DNA from: Bacteriovorax stolpii
GTDB taxonomy: Bacteria; Bdellovibrionota; Bacteriovoracia; Bacteriovoracales; Bacteriovoracaceae
Length of the DNA stretch: 64,000 nt
Direction of reading: 5' to 3'
Assembly: GCA_945883845.1 (NCBI GenBank)
Contig: CAMCYI010000007.1
Location: 62,001-126,000, forward strand
Under the pieces are notes generated by a model, which saw only the letters and a list, made by a program, of their open reading frames with translations, was not told where the DNA came from and made no database searches. Position 1 is the first letter of the stretch. Each line of letters starts with the position of its first letter. The position numbers and the translations under genes were made by a program. Below are positions 18,608-27,380 of this stretch, piece after piece.

Positions 18608-19552
18608 GTGAGACGTATTGTTCTTGTCTCGGGTACCTCAAACCCCACCCTCTCTAAAAAAATCTCCGAATTTCTTGATTTACCTCTCGTTAATCCCCAG
18701 TTAAGACGCTTCGCCAACGGTGAAGTTTACTGTGAGATTGAAAAAAACGTTCGCGGTGCGGACGTTTTTGTTATCCAGAGTACTTGTGCTCCGGTGAACG
18801 AAAACCTCATGGAGCTCCTGATCATAATTGATGCTCTGAAACGTGCTTCAGCACTTTCTATAACGGCGGTTGTTCCTCACTACGGCTACTCACGTCAGGA
18901 TCGCAAATCAGCTCCGCGTACTCCGATCACGGCCAAGCTCGTAGCAGACATGATGACCGTTGCCGGCGCTTCTCGTGTGGTCACAATGGACCTTCACGCG
19001 GGTCAGATCCAGGGCTTCTTTAACATTCCATTTGATAACATTTTTGCTTCTCCTGTTCTTCTTGATTACATCACGAAAAATCTTGATAAAGAAAAACTCG
19101 TTGCTGTTTCCCCTGATGCTGGAGGTGTCGAAAGAGTTCGTCATTACGCTTATAAACTTTCGAGTGAATTGGCGCTCATTGATAAACGCAGAACCGGACC
19201 GAATGTCGCTGAAGCGATGAACGTGATCGGGGATGTGAAAGGCAAAGACTGTATCATCATCGACGATATGATCGATACAGCAGGAACACTTATTCAAGCC
19301 GTGAAAGCTCTTCGTAAAAATGGTGCTAATAAAATCTACGCAGCCGCGACCCATCCGGTTTTCTCTGATCCTGCGATCGCAAGAATCGCTGAATGTGAAG
19401 AACTTGAAGCCGTTATCACGACAGATACAATTCCACTCACGATGGAAGCCCGCAAAATCGAAAAAATCAAAGTTGTAAGCACAGCTGACATTCTGGCGAA
19501 GGCCATTCATCGCACCTTCAACCACGATTCGGTGAGCTCACTTTTCATCTGA
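18608..19552 (+). CDS. prs: ribose-phosphate pyrophosphokinase
   Basis: Prs makes PRPP from ribose 5-phosphate and ATP for nucleotide, histidine and tryptophan synthesis. The 314-residue protein starts at a GTG after AGGAGTTCAGA. It has the DLHAGQIQGFF metal-binding region, VSPDAGGVERV, and the PRPP-binding loop IIIDDMIDTAGT. It lies just after tRNA-Gln and one base before pth, so prs, pth and probably ychF form one unit. Confidence 0.97.
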   Translation: MRRIVLVSGTSNPTLSKKISEFLDLPLVNPQLRRFANGEVYCEIEKNVRGADVFVIQSTCAPVNENLMELLIIIDALKRASALSITAVVPHYGYSRQDRKSAPRTPITAKLVADMMTVAGASRVVTMDLHAGQIQGFFNIPFDNIFASPVLLDYITKNLDKEKLVAVSPDAGGVERVRHYAYKLSSELALIDKRRTGPNVAEAMNVIGDVKGKDCIIIDDMIDTAGTLIQAVKALRKNGANKIYAAATHPVFSDPAIARIAECEELEAVITTDTIPLTMEARKIEKIKVVSTADILAKAIHRTFNHDSVSSLFI

Positions 19553-19553
19553 C

Positions 19554-20123
19554 GTGTTCAACCTAATTGTTGGCGTTGGAAATCCAGGCTCTCAGTACTC
19601 AGATACAAAACACAACATCGCCTGGATGCTTCTCGATCAGTCCCCATTGTTCAGAAGTTCTATCTGGAAATCCAAGTTCAAAGGCGAGTACGCTGAATCC
19701 ACTGTAAAAGGGGAGAAGGTTTACGCCCTGAAACCGCAGACATTCATGAATCTCTCCGGCGAATCCGTCCAGCCAATGGCCGCGTTTTTTAAAATAGAGC
19801 CGGAACGCATCCTGGTCATCCACGACGAACTTGATATTCCCTATGGTCAGGTACATTTCAAAATGGGCGGAGGACTTGCGGGCCACAACGGCTTGAAATC
19901 CATTGCCGCTTGTCTCGGAACCGACCAGTTTGCACGCATGCGGATTGGAATCGGCCGTCCTGCGCACGGTGATGTGGCCAACTGGGTTCTGAGTCCCTTT
20001 GGTAAAGACGAGAAAATTCAGCTGCCCACTTTGCTCGAGAAATTGCATGACCCTCTGCTTTCCGCTATGGTAGACGGATTGGGAAAAGTCGGAATTTATA
20101 ATAAGAAAAATCTTTTAGCATAA
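19554..20123 (+). CDS. pth: peptidyl-tRNA hydrolase
   Basis: Pth recycles tRNA from peptidyl-tRNAs that drop off the ribosome. The 189-residue protein has GVGNPGSQYSDTKHN with the catalytic His20, FMNLSGE, HDELDIPYG at 90-98 and GGLAGHNGLKS. The GTG start lies one base after the prs stop. The gene order prs-pth-ychF is common in bacteria. Confidence 0.97.
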   Translation: MFNLIVGVGNPGSQYSDTKHNIAWMLLDQSPLFRSSIWKSKFKGEYAESTVKGEKVYALKPQTFMNLSGESVQPMAAFFKIEPERILVIHDELDIPYGQVHFKMGGGLAGHNGLKSIAACLGTDQFARMRIGIGRPAHGDVANWVLSPFGKDEKIQLPTLLEKLHDPLLSAMVDGLGKVGIYNKKNLLA

Positions 20124-20137
20124 GGTAGGGAGATATT

Positions 20138-21247
20138 ATGGGAATGAACTGTGGAATTGTAGGATTACCAAACGTCGGTAAATCAACAATCTTTTCTGCT
20201 CTCACAAGTGCGCCTGCTGAAGCTGCAAACTACCCGTTCTGTACCATTGAACCAAACATTGGTGTTGTACATGTACCGGATGAGCGTCTTGAAAAAATTG
20301 CAAAAATTGTCGGCCCTGAAAAAGTCATTCCAGCGATCACTGAGTTCGTTGATATCGCGGGCCTGGTTAAGGGTGCATCGAAAGGTGAAGGATTAGGAAA
20401 CCAGTTTCTTGGTCACATCCGTTCAGTAGGGGCCATCTGTCACGTTGTCCGTTGTTTTGACGACGGAGATATTATTCACGTTGCCGGTAAAGTTGATCCG
20501 AAGTCTGATATCGAAGTCATCAATATCGAACTTGCTCTCGCAGATCTTGAAACTGTGGCAAAAAGACTTCAGGGTGTGGATAAATTCATCAAGTCTCAGG
20601 ATAAGAAAATTTCTGATAAAGCTAAATACACAAAGCCGATTCTTGAAGGCATTCTTAAAACTCTCGAATCTGGTTTACCGGCACGCTCACTTCCTCTCGA
20701 TGCTGACGAGCGTGACGCGATATCTGATCTTCACCTCATCACCATGAAAAAGCAGCTCTACGTTTGCAACGTGGATGAAGCGAATCTTACGAAAGAAAAT
20801 GAATATGTAAAAATCGTGAAAGAAATTGCTGCTAAAGAAGGCGCACAAGTCATCACGATCTGCGGAAAAATTGAATCAGAAATAGCTGCTCTTGAATCTG
20901 CAGAAGAAAAAGCAGAGTTTCTGAAAGATATCGGTATCGAAGAGTCTGGTCTCTCGAAAATGATCAAGGCCGGCTATAACATGCTCGACATGTACACGTA
21001 CTTCACAGCAGGTGTTAAAGAAGTTCGTGCATGGACATTCCCTAAGGGCGCTAAGGCTCCCCAGGCCGCTGGTGTGATTCACACTGATTTCGAACGTGGA
21101 TTTATTAAGGCCGAGATCTATCACTGTAACGACCTGTTTGCTCTCGGTTCTGAATCTAAATTGAAAGAGGCCGGTAAGTTACGTATGGAAGGGAAAGAAT
21201 ACGAAGTGAAAGACGGAGACGTTATTCACTTCAGATTCAATGTCTAA
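20138..21247 (+). CDS. ychF: ribosome-binding ATPase YchF (OBG family)
   Basis: YchF is an Obg-family P-loop protein that binds ATP and ribosomes. The 369-residue protein starts with GIVGLPNVGKSTIFSAL, has the DIAGLVKGASKGEGLGN switch, and carries VCNVDE in place of the GTP-specific NKxD, the change that makes the family ATP-preferring. The C-terminal TGS domain ends near residue 369. A GGGAG ribosome site precedes the ATG, 14 bases after pth. Confidence 0.97.
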   Translation: MGMNCGIVGLPNVGKSTIFSALTSAPAEAANYPFCTIEPNIGVVHVPDERLEKIAKIVGPEKVIPAITEFVDIAGLVKGASKGEGLGNQFLGHIRSVGAICHVVRCFDDGDIIHVAGKVDPKSDIEVINIELALADLETVAKRLQGVDKFIKSQDKKISDKAKYTKPILEGILKTLESGLPARSLPLDADERDAISDLHLITMKKQLYVCNVDEANLTKENEYVKIVKEIAAKEGAQVITICGKIESEIAALESAEEKAEFLKDIGIEESGLSKMIKAGYNMLDMYTYFTAGVKEVRAWTFPKGAKAPQAAGVIHTDFERGFIKAEIYHCNDLFALGSESKLKEAGKLRMEGKEYEVKDGDVIHFRFNV

Positions 21248-21252
21248 TCTGT

Positions 21253-21366
21253 CTCGATCTTTCAGGCAAAGCTTACTATGACATTGAATATATCTCGCCA
21301 GACGTTCGCGGATATAAAACATTTCTAGTTGAAGATGATATGAAATACAGCGGTCTTCAAGATTAA
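21253..21366 (+). other. protein-like open segment without a start (possible gene remnant)
   Basis: Following ychF in another frame, 37 codons read as plausible protein (SGKAYYDIEYISPDV, then GYKTFLVEDDMKYSG) ending in TAA. There is no start codon or ribosome site of its own, so it might be the degraded end of a gene. It may also be chance. Confidence 0.2.
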
Positions 21367-21380
21367 TGATTCGCTCTTAT

Positions 21381-21404
21381 GGTTTAAGCACTAGTGCTTA
21401 AACC
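21381..21404. repeat. 24-bp perfect palindrome at the 3' end of the transglycosylase gene
   Basis: The sequence GGTTTAAGCACT and its exact reverse complement abut with no spacer. It overlaps the last codons and stop of the slt-like gene (stop at 21391-21393) and lies between convergent genes. No T-run follows on either strand, so it does not look like a normal intrinsic terminator. Confidence 0.8.
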
Positions 21405-23484
21405 CAAGACTTACATCAAAAATTTTATTCAGGTCACTTGAGTCTTTGAGATCTTTCTTATCCATCAAGAGCTTGTAGAAAAAAATGTTTCTAAAAATGA
21501 GCTTAACGTAATTACGAGTTTCAAGAAATGGAATGGACTCAATATTCTTGATGATCGTTCCGTCCGTATCAAAGTAAAGATCTTTCCACTTTTCAACACG
21601 AGATTCACCCGCATTGTAGGCGGCCAGGACATAAACCAGGTTGCCCTCGTAGCGACGATAAAGTCCCTTGAAATACTTTGTGCCGAGTTCAATATTGGTG
21701 TGAGGATCAACCAGGTGTTTGTCACGTACAGAGTGTCTCAATCGACGGGCCGTGGTTGGCATGAGCTGCATGAGACCACGCGCACCTACTGGTGAACGTG
21801 CGAGTGGATTAAATACAGATTCCTGACGGATCAGAGAAAGAACAACAATCGGATCAAGAGTATCGCTCTTAAGTTCTTTTGCGAGTTGATCGTAGTAAGG
21901 GCGTGGATATAAAATTTCGAGAAGTGTACGGTTGAAGATAACTTCTTTCTTATCCAGCGAAGTATAAAGATAACGGAAAGCTGCCAGATAATTCTCGGCG
22001 GCCTGAATGATTTTGGAAGTGATGAGGTGGAGATCAGATTTCACCCCGGCCTGACTTGCTGTCGGCTGCTTTGCAATCAAGTTAGGCATGCTGTGGCGGT
22101 TGAGTCTTCTTTGTTCAAGTTTAAGCATGCGAAGTGAATCAATCTTCGCCCAGGCCCGTAATCTGATGAGTGATGAAACAAAGTCGTCATCAAGGTCTTT
22201 TACCTGAACAGAGAGCGGACTCGAAGAAGGAGCAGACCGATCACGATAGAAAGTAACCGCAACAGAACCAGGCTTGATGGACACTAGTCTTTTTGTCGCC
22301 ATGATCGCATAGAAGCTTAATGGATTATCATAAATAATCTGCTCATACATCCGGATAGCTTCATCAATTTTTGAAACTTTTTCAAGAGAATGACCGAGCC
22401 AGAACTTCAGACGAGCATCGAGGATGGTCTGACTCTTTTTAACAAGACTGTAGTTGTCAGCAAGCTTGAGAGCTTCTGCAAACTTGCCTTGAGACATGTA
22501 GGTCCAAAGCATGAAGAATTGAGCGTCTTCAAGAATTTCTTTGTTGTTTTTTTGGATGATGAATTTTAAAACATCCCTTGAAAGTTCCTGTGCCCCTGAG
22601 CGAAAAACAGCTTTGGCATAGTCATTCAAGCGAGAAAGACACAAACCGACAGGCAGATGATCCTGATTAAGCTCGAGATAATTTTTAAGAAACTGATAAT
22701 GTTGGCGGACTTTGTTTTCGCCTGGTTTTGTATCGAGAGTCTTATAGCCTTGTTCAATCAGCTTTCCATATTCTGCGTAAAATACGTTTTTATGCTGGAG
22801 AGGATTAAAGCCTTTGTCCTGAATAAGTTTTGTAATCTGGTCATTGATAACAATATCCTGGAGAACTTCCTGTGAAGGAACGATTCCATTATGTACGCTG
22901 AAAGTTGTCACTTCCTGAGATATCTTCTGAAGAATCTCTGGTCTTTTAGATTGAGACTGAACGAAGAATGCAAAATTCTTTTTATTTTTTTTCGTTAGAT
23001 AAAATTTCAAATTCTGCTGGATATAAGCAATGGCTTCTTCGGAGATAATTTTTGTTTTATCAATATCCCTGCCAATGGATTCGAGAGTCAGTTCACGGCA
23101 ATAGTTGCCAGCAGATCGCTCCAGAACTCTTTCCAGCGAAAGAGATTCAGTTCTCGTCCCGTATTTAGTGCAGGCCGCAATCAATTCAGGAGTTTTTTTA
23201 AGTTTTTGAATATCTTGAATGGCATTGATCCAATTTGCAAATGGACCAAAATTTTTGGAAAGCGCAGATTCACGGGATACTTTTTTAAGTAACTCTGCGC
23301 TTACGTAGCCTTTTTCAACGAGTTTAATAATTTGAACAAGATGCTCGGCGACAACGATGTCTGACCTGGTCAATGCGATCTTTTCATCCTGAATGAAATT
23401 TTCAAGACCGGATGTTTGAACACCGGGGATCGCTACTGCCCACGTGAAAGAAATTAAAAATGGTAGAGTGAGAAAAAAAATCAT
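21391..23484 (-). CDS. Slt-like soluble lytic murein transglycosylase
   Basis: This 697-residue enzyme cleaves peptidoglycan glycan strands with formation of anhydro-MurNAc. It has a signal peptide (MIFFLTLPFLISFTWA), a long helical superhelix of TPR-like repeats (about 30-500), and the catalytic domain: RQES with catalytic Glu555, then ARGLMQLMPTTA and the AYNAG motif. This is the E. coli Slt70 plan. The only ribosome site, AGGGA, is very close to the ATG. Its products are the substrates that AmgK-MurU-type recycling eventually handles. Confidence 0.92.
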   Translation of the reverse strand: MIFFLTLPFLISFTWAVAIPGVQTSGLENFIQDEKIALTRSDIVVAEHLVQIIKLVEKGYVSAELLKKVSRESALSKNFGPFANWINAIQDIQKLKKTPELIAACTKYGTRTESLSLERVLERSAGNYCRELTLESIGRDIDKTKIISEEAIAYIQQNLKFYLTKKNKKNFAFFVQSQSKRPEILQKISQEVTTFSVHNGIVPSQEVLQDIVINDQITKLIQDKGFNPLQHKNVFYAEYGKLIEQGYKTLDTKPGENKVRQHYQFLKNYLELNQDHLPVGLCLSRLNDYAKAVFRSGAQELSRDVLKFIIQKNNKEILEDAQFFMLWTYMSQGKFAEALKLADNYSLVKKSQTILDARLKFWLGHSLEKVSKIDEAIRMYEQIIYDNPLSFYAIMATKRLVSIKPGSVAVTFYRDRSAPSSSPLSVQVKDLDDDFVSSLIRLRAWAKIDSLRMLKLEQRRLNRHSMPNLIAKQPTASQAGVKSDLHLITSKIIQAAENYLAAFRYLYTSLDKKEVIFNRTLLEILYPRPYYDQLAKELKSDTLDPIVVLSLIRQESVFNPLARSPVGARGLMQLMPTTARRLRHSVRDKHLVDPHTNIELGTKYFKGLYRRYEGNLVYVLAAYNAGESRVEKWKDLYFDTDGTIIKNIESIPFLETRNYVKLIFRNIFFYKLLMDKKDLKDSSDLNKIFDVSLGFKH

Positions 23485-23558
23485 GTCCCTAACTGGAAAG
23501 TGTCACACATCATGAATGACATGAAAAATTATACCATTAATACTAGTTTTTACACGGC

Positions 23559-24134
23559 TTAAAGATTCTTTTTGTAGCGATCTACGATGTCATTCAGGCG
23601 GCGTGAGATTTCTTTTAAAACAGGTCTCTTATCATCAGGAATAGCTGGAGAAAGATTTTCAATGTACGCCGTTACTTCTTCCAGGTATTCGAAGTCAGTT
23701 TCCTGGTTTTCTCTCACTGTTGCGATGTAGCGAGAAACTTCTTCGGCTACATCTTCAAAGTAATCGCCCTGACGAAAAGTGAGCGGACGAGCTTCTTCAC
23801 CTTCGCGGATACCCGCCAGATGTTCCTTGAGCTTATACATGGGGCCGGCAATCTTGTGAGTCACGAAAATCATAAAAATAAAAACCACACCAATAAAAAC
23901 CAACTGTATCGGAAGCATGATCATAATGAGGTTGGCCTTATAATCTTTTACAGCACTCGCTAACTCTGGGTGAGCAAGAATCATTTCCTCTAGAAAATCG
24001 ATGAAGATAACGGGAAAGATAAGGCTGGAGAGAAATACCAGCGACGTCACGATCAGGCAGAACCTGATCTGAAAATCCTTATCTATGATAAAAGTCGAGC
24101 GTTTGTAAAATGCCAATTTCTTTGTCCTATTCAA
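23559..24134 (-). CDS. membrane protein with a HAMP-like linker
   Basis: A 191-residue protein with two transmembrane helices (about 25-48 and 72-92) and a short acidic periplasmic loop between them. After the second helix, KIAGPMYKLKEHLAGIREGE resembles the HAMP consensus (P-x-x-x-L at the first helix and a glutamate start to the second), then a helical, charged C-terminus. No kinase, cyclase or methyl-accepting region follows. The TTG at 24134 has no Shine-Dalgarno; a TTG at 24116 has AGGA eight bases upstream and may be the true start. Confidence 0.6.
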   Translation of the reverse strand: MNRTKKLAFYKRSTFIIDKDFQIRFCLIVTSLVFLSSLIFPVIFIDFLEEMILAHPELASAVKDYKANLIMIMLPIQLVFIGVVFIFMIFVTHKIAGPMYKLKEHLAGIREGEEARPLTFRQGDYFEDVAEEVSRYIATVRENQETDFEYLEEVTAYIENLSPAIPDDKRPVLKEISRRLNDIVDRYKKNL

Positions 24135-24222
24135 CGTTTAACTATCATCATAAAATGAACACCGTGTTTCTACCAGACGGAAAAGAGCGCCTTTATTAAC
24201 ATACAAATTCAATCGGGTGTTT

Positions 24223-25401
24223 ATGATAGATGAAATTAAAAAGCGACTTGGCTCAGTTATCAACCCAGCTTCAGGTAAGACCTTTGATGAAGAAAAGCGC
24301 TGGCAGGACATCAGTCTGAGTGGAGATATGCTCTCGGGACAGTATAACCGTGATGGAATTTCACCTGCAGAAAAACGCCTGATCGAAGGCGAGATCCAAA
24401 AAAAGCTCGATGGTCTGGTAGGCTTAGAAAACATCATGATCAAAACAACCTCTTCTCAGTCTCAGGATATTTTTAAGGCCATAGAAAAAGAAGCTCCTGC
24501 CGGAGCAGCCGCACAACCAGAAACTCAACCTGCGCAAATCAAGGCAGGTCATGGAACCATTGATAAGAAAAAGCCAGTTCCGGGTGTCTCGAAAATAATT
24601 GCCATTGGTTCTGGCAAAGGCGGAGTAGGAAAATCTACTTTCACGGCAAATCTAGCCATCACTCTGGCCAAGGCCGGTCACCGTGTGGGTGTCATCGATG
24701 CAGATATTTATGGCCCTTCAATGCCTATGCTTTTTGGTAAGCGCGAAGAAAAACCGAGATCAAATTCAGAAAGAAAAATTATTCCCGTTGAAGCATTTGG
24801 AATAAAAATGATGAGCTTTGGGTTTTTTATCAACGAGCAGGATCCAGTCATCTGGCGAGGACCAATGCTCGGTGGAGTGTTGAATCAGTTTCTCTTTGAT
24901 GTCGACTGGACTGGCACGGATTATCTTCTGATTGATCTTCCTCCTGGGACTGGCGATATTCAATTATCAATGATCCAAAATGCGCACGTTGATGGTGCTA
25001 TTATCATTTCAACTCCTCAGGATATCGCCCTTCTTGACGCGAAAAAAGGGCTTGAGATGTTCAAGAAACTCAATCTTCCCATTATTGGAATGGTTGAGAA
25101 TATGAGCTCATTTATCTGTACCTCGTGCGGAACTGAACACCATATTTTCGGTGAAGGTGGAGTCGGTCACGCAGTTGAGCAACTGCAGACTACTTTCCTT
25201 GGTCAGATTCCTCTCGAGATCGAATTAAGAACCGGTTCGGATAATGGCCAACCTTATATGTCTCAACAAAATCTTCAAGGTCGTCCGGTCTGGAATGCTT
25301 TTGAGAAAGTGACAGCAAAGGTTGAAGAATTTTTCAACGACAAGACTTCACCACCACCGCGTCAGGGGTTAATGTCAAAAATCTTCGGACTGAATAAATA
25401 G
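24223..25401 (+). CDS. Mrp/NBP35-type iron-sulfur carrier ATPase
   Basis: Mrp (ApbC) proteins bind a labile [4Fe-4S] cluster and pass it to target enzymes. The N-terminus (about 1-78) is a MIP18/DUF59-like domain, a Pro/Ala/Gln linker follows, then the deviant Walker A GSGKGGVGKS at about 129-138, and CTSCGTEH supplies the CxxC cluster ligands. I take the ATG at 24223; a GTG two codons upstream is possible. An IscA-like gene and a YgfZ-family gene elsewhere in the window serve the same pathway. Confidence 0.93.
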   Translation: MIDEIKKRLGSVINPASGKTFDEEKRWQDISLSGDMLSGQYNRDGISPAEKRLIEGEIQKKLDGLVGLENIMIKTTSSQSQDIFKAIEKEAPAGAAAQPETQPAQIKAGHGTIDKKKPVPGVSKIIAIGSGKGGVGKSTFTANLAITLAKAGHRVGVIDADIYGPSMPMLFGKREEKPRSNSERKIIPVEAFGIKMMSFGFFINEQDPVIWRGPMLGGVLNQFLFDVDWTGTDYLLIDLPPGTGDIQLSMIQNAHVDGAIIISTPQDIALLDAKKGLEMFKKLNLPIIGMVENMSSFICTSCGTEHHIFGEGGVGHAVEQLQTTFLGQIPLEIELRTGSDNGQPYMSQQNLQGRPVWNAFEKVTAKVEEFFNDKTSPPPRQGLMSKIFGLNK

Positions 25402-25407
25402 GTACGT

Positions 25408-25962
25408 ATGGACTTACGAATTACTTCAGTCATAGAAGAGCAGATGTCGGTGCATTTCACGGGCAAATTAAATATCCTTTCAAATTTCAACCGTCAGTAC
25501 TTAGGACATTTAACGTTTTTATCAGGCGAAGTTGTGAAGGCCAACTATCAAGGTCAAAAAGGGCCGAAGGCATTCTTCCAGATCGTACTTCAGGAATTTT
25601 CACTCAACTCATTTACTTATGTTGTTGAACCAGAAGTTGTCGACGAAGCAGACCGTGATATTGTTGTTCCCTATATTCTGTTGAAAGAGCAAATGGCCGA
25701 CGTGGTGAAGTCCTACAGGGACTCGCTCAAAATGCGCCCGCCGGAAAATGTAAAAATCCTGCTGGAGCCTGCCTTTCTTTCTGATAAGACTTCGCTTACG
25801 CCACAGGAGTATTCCGTTCTCCTGACATTAACCGAGTGGAATTCTCCCTTTGACATCTATCAGCATTGTCCTCTCTTAGATCATGAAATTACATGGGCCC
25901 TCGTAGGACTGCGTAAAAAACAGGCCTTAAAGATCATGGGAAGTCGAAACAAACATGAGTGA
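25408..25962 (+). CDS. DUF4388/PATAN-like regulatory protein
   Basis: A 184-residue protein. The first half (FTGKLNILSNFNRQYLGHLTFLSGEVVKANYQG) fits the DUF4388 pattern: a short helix, then a beta hairpin with GxLxFxxGxVVxA. The second half looks like a winged-helix segment (LTPQEYSVLLTLTEW... ALVGLRKKQALKI). Such domains occur in Deltaproteobacteria and Bdellovibrio-type bacteria in signalling proteins. It begins six bases after the Mrp stop. Function is unknown. Confidence 0.55.
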   Translation: MDLRITSVIEEQMSVHFTGKLNILSNFNRQYLGHLTFLSGEVVKANYQGQKGPKAFFQIVLQEFSLNSFTYVVEPEVVDEADRDIVVPYILLKEQMADVVKSYRDSLKMRPPENVKILLEPAFLSDKTSLTPQEYSVLLTLTEWNSPFDIYQHCPLLDHEITWALVGLRKKQALKIMGSRNKHE

Positions 25963-26017
25963 CCGCGGCAGCAAAAATCGCTAAGATAGATGAAATTTTT
26001 TAGAACAGGGGCTTAGG

Positions 26018-26209
26018 ATGAAATCTCAAAAACACAATCAGGGCGATCTCAAAGAACTGGCCGTTAAAATCGAAAAACAAGTGATGGAGGATCTCGAGAC
26101 GATGGTAAAGAACACTAAAATTCCATTGAATGATCTGGTCGTCATCGCTTTGAAACGTTTCCGCTCTTCACACACCGATTATCTCAAACAGACACCAATG
26201 ACTGAATAG
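26018..26209 (+). CDS. small ribbon-helix-helix-like protein
   Basis: A 63-residue protein whose centre (VMEDLETMVKNTKIPLNDLVVIALKRFRSSH) resembles the helix-turn-helix part of ribbon-helix-helix DNA-binding proteins: a short strand-like N-terminal segment followed by two helices. It has a good AGG-based ribosome site and is followed at once by an intrinsic terminator. The fold call is tentative. Confidence 0.5.
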   Translation: MKSQKHNQGDLKELAVKIEKQVMEDLETMVKNTKIPLNDLVVIALKRFRSSHTDYLKQTPMTE

Positions 26210-26213
26210 TAAG

Positions 26214-26236
26214 AGGCCCGAAAGGGCCTTTTTTTT
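26214..26236 (+). terminator. intrinsic terminator after the small RHH-like gene
   Basis: AGGCCC-GAAA-GGGCCT forms a 6-bp GC-rich stem with a GNRA tetraloop, followed by a run of seven or more T. It ends the unit that begins with the Mrp gene. Confidence 0.92.
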
Positions 26237-26365
26237 GGTTTACTGGCACTGTTGAACTCATGATCAGTGTCTCATCAATACTGTAAAAAATTTGTACATC
26301 TGTACTCATTTCCAGGTGGTTTCACTCAAAATCCTCTCTAAAACACGGTCTTAAGCCATGTTTTG

Positions 26366-26382
26366 TTGGCACTCAGATTGCT
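26366..26382 (+). promoter_or_regulatory. sigma-54 (-24/-12) promoter
   Basis: TTGGCAC-N5-TTGCT matches the RpoN consensus YTGGCAC-N5-TTGCW, with GG and GC separated by exactly ten bases. The predicted start is near 26393, a short leader before the ATG at 26407. Candidate enhancer-like TGTAC half-sites lie near 26292-26304. An NtrC-type regulator gene lies at 42795-44297. Confidence 0.75.
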
Positions 26383-26406
26383 TTGATAAGAGCAAGGGAG
26401 TGTTCT

Positions 26407-27372
26407 ATGAGCATGTTTGATTTTAGCAAAAAAACGATGTCTATTCTGGGTACAGGCCTCTTTATGGTGATCGGCACTTATAATGCCGTCGTCATCAATT
26501 CAGAGTCTTCCATATCTGGGGCAGATGTTAAATTTGTCAAACGTCTTGATGAAATCTACGGTGTCACTGAATACGCTCGTGAAGCAGCATCCGCTACCCA
26601 CTGGCAGAAACTTAAGCCAATTAAAGTGGCCGACATTAAAAAGCTCCACAAGAATAATAAGAATGAGAAAGTTGTGGCGAAGACTACCAAAACTCTTGAA
26701 TCAACTGCACCTGTAGTGACGGCCGCTGTTCAGGAAACACTTGATCTCAATCTCGTCGAAGTGGTTAACCAGAAAAAATGGCAGAACGGACTCAAGAATA
26801 CGCAGTTCACCGGTGCACTCTCAACGAATAATGGCGTCATCGAAACTCTCGCTGTTTCTCTTCCTAACGGCGAAGGTGTATCAGTTTCTTTCGCTGACAT
26901 GAACGGCAACGTTTTCGAGTATGATTTTAATGGTGAGCTCTATAGCGGAATGATGTACCAGGTAGATACGAATTCATACATGGTGACTCTTACAAACGGT
27001 CCACTTGAAGGGACTCGGATGAAGTTCGACGGTGCCCCAAGCCTGGAACAACAACAGGCCAATGAACATACAGTTGCAGAGAGCGAACAAAAAGATGACC
27101 GCGTTTTTGGTAACGACGGAAGTGATATAGCTAAGCCTGCAGCAGTTGAAGAACAAGTGGCCATGGCGGCACCTGCCCAGAACGTTCAGGAAGCCTACGA
27201 TCGCGATCTTCAGATCCAGCAGGGAATGCAGCCGAATGAGCAGCAAATGATGAATGGAGAAACGATGCAGGCCCAGGAACAAACACCTGGATTCTACGAT
27301 CAGTTCCAGCAGCAGAATGCTGAGCAGGCACAGTCAGGGCCTGTGAACGGTGAAGTTGCTTTTCAGGGATAA
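26407..27372 (+). CDS. membrane-anchored or exported protein with a Gln/Met-rich C-terminus
   Basis: A 321-residue protein I do not recognise. It begins with a hydrophobic N-terminal segment (about residues 10-25, ILGTGLFMVIGTYNAV) acting as signal or anchor. A central segment (about 110-200) repeats strand-like motifs; the last 90 residues are rich in Gln, Glu, Met and Ala and look disordered. The ATG at 26407 has a strong AAGGGAG upstream; an upstream TTG reading is rejected. It is the only gene obviously behind the sigma-54 promoter, so expression probably depends on an enhancer-binding regulator. Confidence 0.6.
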   Translation: MSMFDFSKKTMSILGTGLFMVIGTYNAVVINSESSISGADVKFVKRLDEIYGVTEYAREAASATHWQKLKPIKVADIKKLHKNNKNEKVVAKTTKTLESTAPVVTAAVQETLDLNLVEVVNQKKWQNGLKNTQFTGALSTNNGVIETLAVSLPNGEGVSVSFADMNGNVFEYDFNGELYSGMMYQVDTNSYMVTLTNGPLEGTRMKFDGAPSLEQQQANEHTVAESEQKDDRVFGNDGSDIAKPAAVEEQVAMAAPAQNVQEAYDRDLQIQQGMQPNEQQMMNGETMQAQEQTPGFYDQFQQQNAEQAQSGPVNGEVAFQG

Positions 27373-27380
27373 ATCGAAGG

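Noticed and set aside
18908..19525. 205-codon open frame antisense to prs
   Set aside because: Codon mirror of prs with a Cys/Phe-rich nonsense composition and no ribosome site.
19599..20048. 149-codon open frame antisense to pth
   Set aside because: Lies inside pth with no independent evidence; composition unlike neighbouring proteins.
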